A stretch of DNA of 64,000 bases, taken from Sulfopaludibacter sp963815475 (GTDB lineage Bacteria > Acidobacteriota > Terriglobia > Bryobacterales > Bryobacteraceae). Under the pieces are notes generated by a model. That model did not search any database. It saw nothing but the letters and a program-made list of their open reading frames with translations, and was not told the DNA's origin. The translations under genes were made by a program, and so were the position numbers. This document shows, in pieces, positions 1-8,175 of this stretch; position 1 is the stretch's first letter; every line of letters starts with the position of its first letter. The stretch lies in assembly GCA_963815475.1 (NCBI GenBank), contig CAWFHD010000003.1, forward strand, positions 8,608,099 through 8,672,098, given 5' to 3'.

Positions 1-110
1 GAACATATTCCACTTGGCAGGCGGTTTCGCCTGCCCCACCAATGCCGACAGCCGTCAGACATATGAGCAGCAAAGGTGAAACCTGCTGCAAACCTCTTCG
101 CCTGAAAGAG

Positions 111-144
111 AAAGAGCGCCCGCACGGTTGCGGACGCTCTTTGT
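111..144 (-). terminator. Rho-independent terminator of the first RRM gene
   Basis: Near-perfect hairpin (AAAGAGCG-CCCGCA / TGCGG-CGCTCTTT) about 20 bases past the stop codon of the minus-strand RRM gene. Read on the minus strand it is followed by a T-rich stretch (TTTCTCTTT). Confidence 0.75.
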
Positions 145-162
145 TGCATGACTAACTGGCCA

Positions 163-459
163 TTAGTAGCGTTTGCGGCCGAATCCACCACCGCCGCCGC
201 CGCCCGAGCGTTCGGTCTTGGGGCGAGCTTCATTGACGCTGAGCGCCCGGCCGTCCAGTTCCACACCGTTGAGCGAGGAGATCGCCTTGTCGCCCTCGGC
301 GTCATTGCTCATTTCGACGAAACCAAATCCGCGTGGCTGGCCCGTATCGCGATCAGTGACGATGTTAACGCGCCCAACGGTGCCGTGAGTTTCAAACAGG
401 GAGCGCACGGAATCTTCCGTGGCTCCAAAACTGAGATTGCCAACGTAAATATTTTTCAT
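163..459 (-). CDS. RRM-domain RNA-binding protein, glycine-rich tail
   Basis: 98-residue protein made of one RNA recognition motif and a short Gly/Arg tail. RNP2 is visible at the N-terminus (IYVGNLSF) and RNP1 near residues 43-50 (RGFGFVEM), so single-stranded RNA binding is expected. Bacterial proteins of this type are small cytoplasmic RNA-binding proteins, often linked to cold or stress adaptation in cyanobacteria; the role here is inferred. A closely similar paralogue lies at 1466-1780 on the other strand, so the two flank two small unknown genes. The tail is a poly-Gly run ending FGRKRY. A strong terminator follows the stop. Confidence 0.93.
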   Translation of the reverse strand: MKNIYVGNLSFGATEDSVRSLFETHGTVGRVNIVTDRDTGQPRGFGFVEMSNDAEGDKAISSLNGVELDGRALSVNEARPKTERSGGGGGGGFGRKRY

Positions 460-680
460 GTTCTACAGTCCTCTTCTGATTTGAAGATGGCTAATTGGGA
501 GGGGGACTAATTTAGCAGAAACTGCTAGAAAGGTCAGCCTTAAATCGGCGAAAGCATCAAATCCACCGTTAAGTCTATCATGAATTGGCCTGTGCTATAC
601 TAAAGACTACCCGCCACAGATTTACCCCGACGCTGAAAAAGCTCGGCGCCTCTCAACCTAAAGGAAGAATAGGTGTATTT

Positions 681-986
681 ATGCTCTACGACAGCACCAA
701 AGTTTTGTTACGCGACATTCTGCTGTCCTTGCAGACTACGGGCAGGATTGGCTGGGACGACCAAGTGGAACGAGCCAGAGAATGTTCCTACGAGATGCAC
801 CAGATGGCCCGTCCCCTCTACCATGGCTACCGCGCCGATCCCCTGAAGAAAGTTCCCGTACTCACCCCGGTGTACCAACGCGCAGCCCGGGCCATACCGC
901 ACGTCAAATTGATGGTGCGGGCAATCGGACGAAAAGACCAGATCGCAGCGGTGGAAAGCGGCAAAGCCGCTCTCGCCGAAATGTAA
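681..986 (+). CDS. Small conserved-looking protein of unknown function
   Basis: About 101 residues if translation starts at the ATG at 681, preceded by an A/G-rich AAGGAAGAATAGG stretch that can serve as ribosome binding site. The frame stays open upstream to 585, but that extension lacks a ribosome site. No signal peptide, membrane segment or catalytic motif is visible. Composition is mixed alpha-helical with a basic second half (KKVPVLTPVYQRAARAIPH). I do not recognise a family. It lies 54 bases from the next small gene, so the two may be cotranscribed. Confidence 0.6.
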   Translation: MLYDSTKVLLRDILLSLQTTGRIGWDDQVERARECSYEMHQMARPLYHGYRADPLKKVPVLTPVYQRAARAIPHVKLMVRAIGRKDQIAAVESGKAALAEM

Positions 987-1040
987 ACTCTTGACGGGCG
1001 CTTTATGCCCGGATGCAGCAACTTTGACAAGGTGGCGACG

Positions 1041-1274
1041 ATGACAAGACTCAGGGTGAAACAGGCGTTCAACGCGAAGCTGGTGACCGGACGCAGGCGC
1101 GAGAAGTTCGACGCTGGAGAATTGCTGATGTTGGTGGATGGTCCGGAAGCGCCCGCGCAGTCGAGATTTGTCCGGATCAACGGTCTGAGACCCGGCGGCG
1201 GCTTGGAGTGCCAGTACATCCTGGAATCGGATGAATTCCAGGAAAAGACCGAAGTGGCCCGGCAAACCCACTAA
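1041..1274 (+). CDS. Small protein of unknown function
   Basis: About 77 residues from the ATG at 1041 (the frame is open from 1005, where another ATG lies). Contains MTRLRVKQAFNAKLVTGRRREKFDAGELLMLV, which reads like a small beta-rich domain. No recognisable domain, signal peptide or membrane segment. Follows the 681-986 gene closely on the same strand. The real start between 1005 and 1041 is undecided: neither has a strong ribosome binding site. Confidence 0.5.
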   Translation: MTRLRVKQAFNAKLVTGRRREKFDAGELLMLVDGPEAPAQSRFVRINGLRPGGGLECQYILESDEFQEKTEVARQTH

Positions 1275-1465
1275 GGGAGATCCGGCGCTTTCCTGATGTG
1301 GAGGGGTGAGATTCCCGGGATTCGTCCTTGAATCCGCGGTGGATCTTATGCAATGATATGGATGTAGTTTGACAGGTCCGCTAATTTAGGCTTCTCGTAT
1401 AGTCCTGCACAACCGTCTATCCTGCCCTCAATTCGCTGCTCTGCAAATTCCAGAAAGAAGATTAA
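1275..1465. other. Intergenic leader before the second RRM gene
   Basis: 191 bases without a gene. It should hold the promoter and 5' leader of the RRM gene at 1466. A TTGACA hexamer sits at 1369-1374 and a TATAGT at 1398-1403, but the 23-base spacing is too long for a confident sigma-70 call. AGAAAGAAGA just before 1466 can act as the ribosome binding site. Confidence 0.35.
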
Positions 1466-1780
1466 GTGAAGAATATTTTCGTAGGAAATCTCAGCTTCGG
1501 CGCCACCGAAGACGCGCTTCGTTCGATGTTTGAAGCGTATGGTCAGGTGGACCGCGTAAACCTAGTGACCGACCGTGAAACTGGGCGGGCCCGCGGCTTC
1601 GCCTTCGTGGAGATGAGCAACGATGCCGATGCCCAAAAGGCAATTGCGGCTCTCAATGGCCGCGAACTCGATGGCCGGGCACTCAACATCAACGAAGCTC
1701 GCCCGAAGGAAGACCGTGGAGGTGGCGGCGGTGGATACCGCGGCGGCGGTGGCGGCGGCGGAAGACAGAAGCGCTGGTAA
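1466..1780 (+). CDS. RRM-domain RNA-binding protein, glycine-rich tail
   Basis: 104 residues; one RRM followed by a Gly/Arg-rich tail (GGGGGYRGGGGGGGRQKRW). RNP2 (IFVGNLSF) and RNP1 (RGFAFVEM, about residues 43-50) are intact. It differs from the protein at 163-459 mainly by conservative changes, so the two are recent paralogues. The start is a GTG, preceded by AGAAAGAAGATTAA. A GC-rich hairpin with a short T-run follows the stop. Expected role: binding single-stranded RNA in the cytoplasm; target unknown. Confidence 0.93.
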   Translation: MKNIFVGNLSFGATEDALRSMFEAYGQVDRVNLVTDRETGRARGFAFVEMSNDADAQKAIAALNGRELDGRALNINEARPKEDRGGGGGGYRGGGGGGGRQKRW

Positions 1781-1798
1781 GGATTTCCAATTCAGTCA

Positions 1799-1824
1799 GG
1801 GGGCGCAATAGCGCCCCCTTCTGT
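1799..1824 (+). terminator. Rho-independent terminator of the second RRM gene
   Basis: Perfect 8-bp stem GGGGGCGC/GCGCCCCC with an AATA loop at 1799-1818, followed by TTCTGTT. It lies 19 bases after the RRM stop codon. Confidence 0.8.
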
Positions 1825-1832
1825 TATCCAAG

Positions 1833-2666
1833 GTGAACACTACCGTGAAGCCTCCCGTCAATCGCGAAGGAATCAACTGGATTTCAGTAGTCCTGTTCAG
1901 CGTGCTCCATATAGGAGCCGTGATCGCCCCGTTTTACTTCACCTGGCCGGCCTTTTTTGCGGCACTCGGGCTCTATTGGATTTCGCTCAGCCTGGGCATC
2001 GGCATGGGATACCACCGCCTGCTGACGCATGGCTCCTTCAAGGCCCCCAAAGCAGTGGAATACTTTCTGACGCTGTGCGGCACCCTGGCACTCGAAGGCG
2101 GCCCCATATCGTGGGTTGCCACACATCGCATTCATCATCAGTTTTCCGATAAAGATGGCGATCCGCACACGCCCCTCGATGGGAAGTGGTGGTCGCACAT
2201 CATCTGGACGCTGGTGGGCGATTCCACTCACAGCCAGACTGACGAGTGCGCCCGTTACGCGCCGGACCTTTGTAAGGACCGTTTCCTGGTCTTCATTTCG
2301 AAATATAACTACGTCCCCGTCATTTTACTCGCCGTATTACTGCTGGTGTTGGGTGGTTTGCCGTTTCTGCTCTGGGGCGTTTTCCTGCGCCTCACCTTGG
2401 GCCTGCACGCTACCTGGATGGTCAATTCCCTGACCCATTTCTGGGGACAGCGGCGCTTCGCCACACGCGACAATTCACGCAACAACTGGCTGGTGGCGCT
2501 CTTGAGCTTCGGCGAAGGCTGGCACAACAACCATCACGCGCATCCCACATCGGCCCGCCATGGCCTGGCCTGGTATGAGATCGACATGAGTTGGATGGCG
2601 ATCCGCTGCCTGCAGTTCCTGCGCCTGGTCAAATCCGTACAGGTTGCTACGCTCACACCGAAATAA
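1833..2666 (+). CDS. Acyl-CoA/lipid delta-9-type fatty acid desaturase
   Basis: 277-residue integral membrane desaturase introducing a cis double bond into membrane fatty acyl chains. The three histidine boxes that bind the di-iron centre are present: HRLLTH at 61-66, HRIHH at 98-102 and HNNHH at 231-235. Several hydrophobic helices are visible (about 17-55 and 160-190). The start is GTG at 1833, with a second GTG 12 bases on; neither has a strong Shine-Dalgarno. It follows the terminator of the RRM gene by only a few bases. Both RRM proteins and desaturases are commonly cold-induced, so shared regulation is possible but not shown. Confidence 0.92.
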   Translation: MNTTVKPPVNREGINWISVVLFSVLHIGAVIAPFYFTWPAFFAALGLYWISLSLGIGMGYHRLLTHGSFKAPKAVEYFLTLCGTLALEGGPISWVATHRIHHQFSDKDGDPHTPLDGKWWSHIIWTLVGDSTHSQTDECARYAPDLCKDRFLVFISKYNYVPVILLAVLLLVLGGLPFLLWGVFLRLTLGLHATWMVNSLTHFWGQRRFATRDNSRNNWLVALLSFGEGWHNNHHAHPTSARHGLAWYEIDMSWMAIRCLQFLRLVKSVQVATLTPK

Positions 2667-2915
2667 CCCGATGGCCGGGGAGGATTGGCGCTACTGTTAG
2701 GTATGCTCTCCGCCAGTTGTCCCCACTGCCAATCGATCGATTTCCGGCTGGTAGGCGCGCGCAACGCTATAGAGCAGGCGTTTCACTGGCTCTTCCTTCC
2801 CTTCCGCTGCTCCCTCTGTGGCCGTCACTTCTTCGTATTCCGTTGGCTCGCGCCGGCATAGAAATGACGTCGTTGCGTTCATTGTCACTTGGCGCTCGCG
2901 CGGCGATAAGAGACA

Positions 2916-3497
2916 ATGTTTCCGATGCAGATCGATTCTGAAGCCCTTCGCAAGCACTACGCCTCGCTTTCCGACGAGGAATTGCTGACTATCGAACCGG
3001 CCCAACTGACCGCCATGGCGCGGGATTGCTATGAACGCGAAATGGAAGCGAGGAAACTGGCTGCAGCACCCGGCTCGCAATCCGGCGAGATGACGGAAGA
3101 AGCCGAAGTGCTCATCGAAGTGGACCCGAACTGGCCGGAAACCGCGGCTACTGCCTGTTCCTATCAACTCGCCGGCGGGAGCGGCCCGGCGGAGATGGCC
3201 TGTTCGGTGTTGGAGGCCGCCGGTATTCCCTGCGAGATCGTCCAGGAAACGGACGAGAGTGGCGTCGAACTGCTCAGTGTCGCGGTGCCGGGCTGGCTGA
3301 GCCTGCACGCTGCTAGTGTGCTCGATCGCGACCTTTTCAACGACGAGTTAGAGGAAACGTGGCGCACCCATTTCGACCACCTCTCCGATGAGGAGATCAG
3401 CGCACTCGATCCCGACGATCTGTGCGCCGGCCTTCTGGATCGCGCCGCGCGCCTGCGTCGTGTGTATGAAGAGTCGATGGCACGCCGCCAGGGCTAA
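2916..3497 (+). CDS. Protein with DUF2007-like centre between two similar helical segments
   Basis: 193 residues, acidic, no signal peptide. The middle (about 80-140) contains EMACSVLEAAGIPCEIV and then a LLSVAVPGWLSLHAASVL strand-helix, which resembles the DUF2007 putative signal-transducing fold. The N-terminus and C-terminus carry similar segments, LSDEELLTIEPAQL and LSDEEISALDPDDL, each followed by a charged helix. Start ATG at 2916 has AAGAG just upstream; an ATG nine bases later is an alternative. Function unknown; the DUF2007 link rests on motif resemblance only. Confidence 0.7.
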   Translation: MFPMQIDSEALRKHYASLSDEELLTIEPAQLTAMARDCYEREMEARKLAAAPGSQSGEMTEEAEVLIEVDPNWPETAATACSYQLAGGSGPAEMACSVLEAAGIPCEIVQETDESGVELLSVAVPGWLSLHAASVLDRDLFNDELEETWRTHFDHLSDEEISALDPDDLCAGLLDRAARLRRVYEESMARRQG

Positions 3498-3592
3498 CCG
3501 TGCGATCCTGCCACACATTGGTGGAGATCGACGTCATCGCGTGCTTGTGAAAGAAAACTGAAAAAATTTCAAGCACGGCCGATAAGGGATAC

Positions 3593-3811
3593 GTGGATAT
3601 CTCCGCGATCTCTTTGGGCGGCCTCAACCAGGCGCAAACCAAATTCGAAAACGCGGCCAAGCGGGTTGCTTCCGGCGGATCCGGGGACACCGTGGAACTT
3701 AGTTCCGATGCCGTGGCGATGCTCTCGGCGAAGAACGATTTCGCAGCCAACATCCAAGCGCTGAAGGTGGCGGACAACATGCAGCGCTCCGTTTTCGATC
3801 TGCTGGCGTAG
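3593..3811 (+). CDS. Miniature flagellar rod C-terminal-like protein
   Basis: 72 residues from a GTG start. The N-terminus (ISLGGLNQAQTKFENAAKRVA) and C-terminus (VELSSDAVAMLSAKNDFAANIQALKVADNM) match the two terminal coiled-coil segments of flagellar rod/hook proteins (Flg_bb_rod and Flg_bbr_C), with the whole central domain missing. No other flagellar gene lies nearby. Rod proteins of the FlgC type are about 130-150 residues, so this is about half length. It may be a stand-alone domain of unknown use. Family resemblance is clear by eye; function is not. Confidence 0.65.
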   Translation: MDISAISLGGLNQAQTKFENAAKRVASGGSGDTVELSSDAVAMLSAKNDFAANIQALKVADNMQRSVFDLLA

Positions 3812-4143
3812 CGGTTCGGCGACCCGAGGCTGTGCTTGCAGGGGATGGAGTGCGGCGGCGCACAACCCAATCATTCCAGCACTGCCTGGCGATAGGGCCG
3901 CGCATCGCGAGTCGGACCACGGGCGCTCAGACTTCTGGAGCCAGCCGAAGGGTTCTCATTCATTTCGTAAGAAAACCTACGTGGAACCGCAATAACAGCA
4001 CATCGATGTTTTCTGATTGGTGGTAGGCTTCTTCAGGGAATCTCAGCGAGCATCGAACGAGACCACGCTCCCCTGCGAACGATCGTGAGAGGCCCCGCCA
4101 ACGTGGGGCGCCGCCACCCTTAACCGTGAAGGAGATCTGTTCC
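3812..4143. other. Intergenic region, no gene recognised
   Basis: About 330 bases with only short frames lacking coding character. It should contain the promoter of the beta-barrel gene at 4144. I see no repeat or structured RNA. Confidence 0.4.
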
Positions 4144-4893
4144 ATGACGAACGCCGAAGGTATCGATAGGCATCATCTAACAGTTTGTGTCTTATCTTTA
4201 ACGCTGGCCCTTGCCGCGGTTCCGCTGCGCGGGCAGCAAACCGACGTCGCGCGATTTGACGTCTTCGCCGGATACACATTCCTGGATAGCCCGCACGTCA
4301 GCCTGTTTGAAAACGGCATTGGCGCGCAGTTCGGAGTCAGGCCAAAGACCTGGTTGACAGCAGGAGTGGATTACACCTACTCGAGAGGCAACCTGGCGCT
4401 CACGCCGAACCTTCTTCTGCCGTCCCTGCAGCAAACGCTGGGCGCGGAATTGGGACAATTGGCCGCGGCGGGCGTGATTCCTCCGGGGTACACGCTGAAC
4501 GTTCCGGTGCATTCCGTCACCCAGACGGTCGCCGTCGGTCCCGAACTGGTGTACCGGCACATGAAGCACGTGACGCTGTTCTTCAGGCCCGTGTTCCTGG
4601 GCATGATCCACGAATCCGCGAGTCCCCAGCCTGCCGACCAGATTCAGACGCTTGTGGTTCAGGGCTTCAAGCAGTTGGGACTTCTCTCGGCTAGTGGAAC
4701 AAAAACCGATAACGTTCCGTTCGTCGGATTCGGCGGCGGCTTCGACATTCTTTTTAACAGAAGTTTCGGTTGGCGAGTTCAGTCGGACCTGGTGTACGAT
4801 CACCTGTTCAACGACCTGCTGCAGGATGGCAGGTTCACCGTAAGGTTTTCGACTGGTCCCTGCTTCAACTTCGGCAAGAACATCGTGAAGTGA
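4144..4893 (+). CDS. Secreted outer-membrane beta-barrel protein
   Basis: 249 residues from ATG 4144, chosen because AGGAG lies ten bases upstream; a GTG at 4126 is in frame but overlaps that site. The first about 30 residues form a signal peptide (LTLALAAVPLRGQQ). The rest alternates aromatic and polar residues as in small outer-membrane barrels: FDVFAGYTFLDSPH at the start and FTVRFSTGPCFNFGK at the end. It resembles the 'outer membrane beta-barrel protein' class abundant in Acidobacteriota. Probably a structural or adhesin-like surface protein; no substrate can be inferred. Confidence 0.75.
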   Translation: MTNAEGIDRHHLTVCVLSLTLALAAVPLRGQQTDVARFDVFAGYTFLDSPHVSLFENGIGAQFGVRPKTWLTAGVDYTYSRGNLALTPNLLLPSLQQTLGAELGQLAAAGVIPPGYTLNVPVHSVTQTVAVGPELVYRHMKHVTLFFRPVFLGMIHESASPQPADQIQTLVVQGFKQLGLLSASGTKTDNVPFVGFGGGFDILFNRSFGWRVQSDLVYDHLFNDLLQDGRFTVRFSTGPCFNFGKNIVK

Positions 4894-4954
4894 ATGAGGC
4901 TTCGCTTCTTAGATGCGGAGACGATCCAGTCGCGTTGTCGATGGCGGGTAGAGA

Positions 4955-5306
4955 TGGTGGAGGCGGGGGGAGTTGAACCCCCGTCCGAGAAAGCTCGTCA
5001 TGAAGAGACTACGTGCGTAGCCGGCTCAGATGTTTCGGTTGCCACCTCAGAGCCTGCGAGAGCAGTGGCCACCTAGCCCGATTGTGTATCAGCCGCTGGC
5101 TCCGGACCGAAGCCTTTGGCCTATCCCGCAAAATGACGTTCACTCACCGTCGCGCGGGCTCAACGGCTGGAACGGCTACTTAATTACTTAAGCAGCGTAT
5201 GCAAACTGCGTGTTGGCAGTTTTGTTTTTCCGATCGTTTAACGGGAGCTCGGAACCCGGCACGCCTCCCCATCACGATTCGATCCCGTCGAATCCGTTAC
5301 GCCCCC
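4955..5306 (-). ncRNA. ssrA: tmRNA (transfer-messenger RNA)
   Basis: One-piece tmRNA of about 352 nt read on the minus strand. The 5' end GGGGGCG (5306-5300) pairs with CGCCTCC before the 3' A-CCA (4955-4958). The T-arm GGGGGTTCAACTCCCCC and the 5' GTAACGGATTCGACGGG element are intact. The resume frame at 5217-5188 reads ANTQFAYAA then TAA TTAA. With SmpB it rescues stalled ribosomes and tags the unfinished protein for proteolysis. The encoded CCA and the pairing of both ends fix the boundaries. Confidence 0.95.
5188..5217 (-). CDS. tmRNA proteolysis tag frame (ANTQFAYAA)
   Basis: Nine-codon tag inside the tmRNA, followed by TAA and a second in-frame TAA. It ends in the Tyr-Ala-Ala type degron recognised by ClpXP-like proteases. 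Confidence 0.9.
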   Translation of the reverse strand, partial: ANTQFAYAA

Positions 5307-5365
5307 AAAACCGGTTGCGCCTGATGGGCCTTTCTTCTTCATTTTAGCACCGATATAATCAAGGG

Positions 5366-5746
5366 ATGCGTATTCGCGTTCTGGTCCTCTGCGCGCTACT
5401 CGCCGTGGCCGCTTTTCTCGCCCACGCGGCGAACATGACCAAGCTAACCATCAAGGTGAAGACCCAAGCCGGCCATCCTATCGACCGCGCCGAAGTCATC
5501 GTGCGATGGCACGCCAATGAAAAACATCCCCGAGCCGGCTTCGGCAGGGCCGTTCGCACCACCTTCGAAACCCGGTCCAACCAGGAAGGCGAAACTACTC
5601 TGCCGGAGGTGCCGCAAGGCAATATCCTGATCCAGGTCAACGCCAAGGGCTTCCAGACATTCGGCAAGGTATTCCAGATCGACGACGAAGAGAAGACCGT
5701 CGAGATCACACTCAATCCGCCCCAACAGCAGTATTCCGCGCACTAG
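5366..5746 (+). CDS. Small secreted carboxypeptidase-regulatory-like domain protein
   Basis: 126 residues. Residues 1-21 are a clear signal peptide ending LAHA. The mature part is a single transthyretin-like beta-sandwich: LTIKVKTQAGHPIDRAEVIV, a variable loop, then GETTLPEVPQGNILIQVNAKGF and a final VEITL strand, the layout of CarboxypepD_reg-type domains. Such domains in this phylum are usually fused to receptors; here it stands alone. It is divergently placed from the tmRNA gene. Likely periplasmic or cell-surface; ligand unknown. Confidence 0.75.
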   Translation: MRIRVLVLCALLAVAAFLAHAANMTKLTIKVKTQAGHPIDRAEVIVRWHANEKHPRAGFGRAVRTTFETRSNQEGETTLPEVPQGNILIQVNAKGFQTFGKVFQIDDEEKTVEITLNPPQQQYSAH

Positions 5747-6157
5747 GCTGGGCGTTGGGCGACGCCGGGCTACGAACAAGGCAGAGAAACAATCCAACGA
5801 AACCTCAGGTCGAAATCCAGTTTTGGCTTGAGGAGCACTAATTCACACGCCAGATCCGTTCGATTCGCCGAGGGCTCCAGCAAAGACCAGATCCATCGTG
5901 GGCAGAAGAATCTCGCGCTCGGAACCGTCAACTTCCGGACGAGTCTGCGCCGCTACTTGTGAGAGGCAGAAGCCTTCCATCCAGCGAGTGTGGGAGATCC
6001 GCGTCGACTCCAATCAGCTTGGTCGGCGCAGGCCTCACAAGCGGAGACCGAAACGGCTGCCAGCGGGCACTGTGACGGAACAGGCGAAAGCAGACGCCGT
6101 CCCCCCGCTTCCAGCGGTGCTGGGGACAGTGGCAGCACAGAGCCACCTCGCCTCCGA
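5747..6157. other. Non-coding region containing an SSB remnant
   Basis: About 410 bases between two convergent genes. The only recognisable content is the SSB-like remnant described separately. Confidence 0.4.
5950..6030 (+). pseudogene. Remnant of a single-stranded DNA-binding protein gene
   Basis: The DNA around 5978-6020 (CCAGCGAGTGTGGGAGATCC, then GCGTCGACTCC) is nearly the same as part of the SSB gene at 10250-10290 (CCAGCGAGTCTGGGAAGTCC). It translates to QRVWEIRVDSNQL against QRVWEVRVDSVLK in that protein. Upstream, a match to the SSB core continues only in pieces and in another frame. It is best read as the tail of a decayed or partly duplicated ssb gene. Confidence 0.5.
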
Positions 6158-7738
6158 TCAGGCAGCTTGGGAGGGATGGCTCGAATGTTCACCTTGGGGC
6201 TTTGTCGTGGTAAAGGCGGGCGGGAGTTCGTCAAAGATTTCGACGATCAGTTCGATCGAGGCCGGCCTCAACCGCCTCTTTATGAGGCTTGCTTGAACGG
6301 GAGCGGGGAGAATCCGCCAAGGTGGTCGTCCGTAAACCACCTCGGCCGCGGTCTGATGGTAGCGAACGGCCCTGAGTTGCGTTTCGATTTGTCCGGAGTT
6401 CGACAGCCAGCTTATCGAGACAGATTCGGCAAGTGCGTAGAGAGCGCGTCCCAAAGGAACCAGGTCGGTCCGGCGCATCTGTTCCACCGGGTCCAGGTTA
6501 TTCTGCGAGAGCGAGTCGCTCAACGCATGCTCCACTTCGGACCAAGCCATATCCAGGTATGCCGGGCGTAACCGCCCATGGCGCGCTGCCACAGACGGCG
6601 TTTCAGGAATCGGCAAAACTCGCGAGAAGGTCAGATGCAGCAACGTCGATTCATGCTGCATCTCCCAACTGGAGATGTGCCATTCGCGGCCGAACAGTTC
6701 GAAAGGGCCTCGAACCGGAGTCTCGCCAGGCCAGCACGATGGCGTCTCTGGCCAGGGCACGGTCAACTTGACGTGGTCCGCGGTGAAATCGATCCGCAGG
6801 TGGTCCCCTGGTACATAGACGACCATGTTTTGTTCCCCGCTCTGCAGGGTCGAAGCTTGCCATGATCGTCCGTCCATCGTCACGATGACTGACCCAATCC
6901 GCACGGGATCGGTTCTGAGAATCTGGAGCGCCTGCGCGGCAGTAATCGGAACCCGCAATTCGTCGCGTCTCTGTAATTGGATGAAGGATACGCGGCGAAC
7001 GGCTTCCTCGTAATCGGCCGGAAGGGCCGAATCGCCGGCCACGCCCAGGAGTGTGGCCGGCATAATTGTGTCCGTGGGCGCCAAAAGCCGTCCGAGGAGG
7101 GACAGCACCACGTCTCGCAGGATTTCCGTATCGGCGGGGTAAACGAGCTTTGGGGAGAGCAAGCCGGGCGCCAGGAGCATCTCCAGTGTTTCGGGCGAAA
7201 CATGTTCTCTCACCAACAACCGGTCGAGAGCCCGGGCAACGGCAAGCCCTGGAACACCATCGTCCTGCCCGATGCCGGAGTCGGCGTCGTTGGTGAGGTA
7301 GTAGGCCATCTCCGTCGGCAGCCATTCATTTAAGAGGCGGCACATGAACGGGACCAGACGCTCCGGCTCAAGGGACCGAAACGGCGGTTTGGGCTGCTCC
7401 TGCCGGGCAGGCATTTTTCCTCCGGCAATGGCGGTCCGTTTGATCCAATTCTGCGCGCTCAGAAGCACATCGTGCTGCAATGCGGGGAGGTCGTCTTCGC
7501 GGAGCACTTTGCCGATGCTGTCATTCAATTGTGCCCACCATGCTCTGTTGTGGCCGCTTGAGCAAATGGTCTTCAGCACACAGGATGCCAGCGCAGGAAG
7601 CGTGTCGGGATACAGATGCTGCCTCATGCGGGCAAGCAAAACTTCCACGATCCACTCGGGGTCCTTCGTTTGGTCCAACATGAAGTGACGTGACAGATTC
7701 GGACCAGGCAAAAGCGAGGAAAGTGACAGGTGTGACAT
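6158..7738 (-). CDS. Large protein of unknown function
   Basis: 526 residues from ATG 7738, continuously coding. I do not recognise a family. The N-terminal third is helical (WIVEVLLARMRQHLYPDTLPAL). Residues from about 260 are beta-rich, including ALQILRTDPVRIGSVIVTMDG and VVYVPGDHLRIDF. The C-terminus is again helical and ends in a polar tail. No signal peptide or transmembrane helix. It stands alone between a remnant region and a gene-poor stretch. Likely cytoplasmic; no function proposed. Confidence 0.6.
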   Translation of the reverse strand: MSHLSLSSLLPGPNLSRHFMLDQTKDPEWIVEVLLARMRQHLYPDTLPALASCVLKTICSSGHNRAWWAQLNDSIGKVLREDDLPALQHDVLLSAQNWIKRTAIAGGKMPARQEQPKPPFRSLEPERLVPFMCRLLNEWLPTEMAYYLTNDADSGIGQDDGVPGLAVARALDRLLVREHVSPETLEMLLAPGLLSPKLVYPADTEILRDVVLSLLGRLLAPTDTIMPATLLGVAGDSALPADYEEAVRRVSFIQLQRRDELRVPITAAQALQILRTDPVRIGSVIVTMDGRSWQASTLQSGEQNMVVYVPGDHLRIDFTADHVKLTVPWPETPSCWPGETPVRGPFELFGREWHISSWEMQHESTLLHLTFSRVLPIPETPSVAARHGRLRPAYLDMAWSEVEHALSDSLSQNNLDPVEQMRRTDLVPLGRALYALAESVSISWLSNSGQIETQLRAVRYHQTAAEVVYGRPPWRILPAPVQASLIKRRLRPASIELIVEIFDELPPAFTTTKPQGEHSSHPSQAA

Positions 7739-8175
7739 CTTCCACTCCCAGCGCGACCGACAGCGCCTTCTAAATCGACGGGAGCCGGCGCCCTTGCGTT
7801 ACACAACAAATGCAGCTTCGGCCCCTGAGCGGGCGTGCTCGGGAATTTTCCTCACATTCCCCGCCGCCGTTCCCCGAGGTCCACGATCTTTTGGCGCCGG
7901 GCAGCGCGCACAGACATATCTCGAACTTCAATACGAGCACGCTGTTTGTTCCTGGTCAGCTGGTGAGTTTTGCCGTACGGGCACTTCGAGATCCACCTAC
8001 CGGTGTATCGCGCTCTGCCCCCCTTACTCAGCTCGATTCCCACGTGAATCGAGGACCGAATCGGGCGGCCAGCGGTTATAGGCAGCGGCAAGACCTTACA
8101 TCTTCGTAGAGCGGCTTGGCCTGAGTTCGGACTCGTCGGGGCGGACGTACAATCGTCAGTCGTGGGAGTATCGAA
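7739..8175. other. Gene-free stretch
   Basis: About 440 bases with short overlapping frames on both strands and none with convincing composition or a ribosome site. I see no structured RNA or repeat. Confidence 0.4.

Noticed and set aside
1369..1403. Sigma-70 promoter (TTGACA ... TATAGT)
   Set aside because: Spacing of 23 bases is outside the usable range; no alternative -10 at 16-18 bases.
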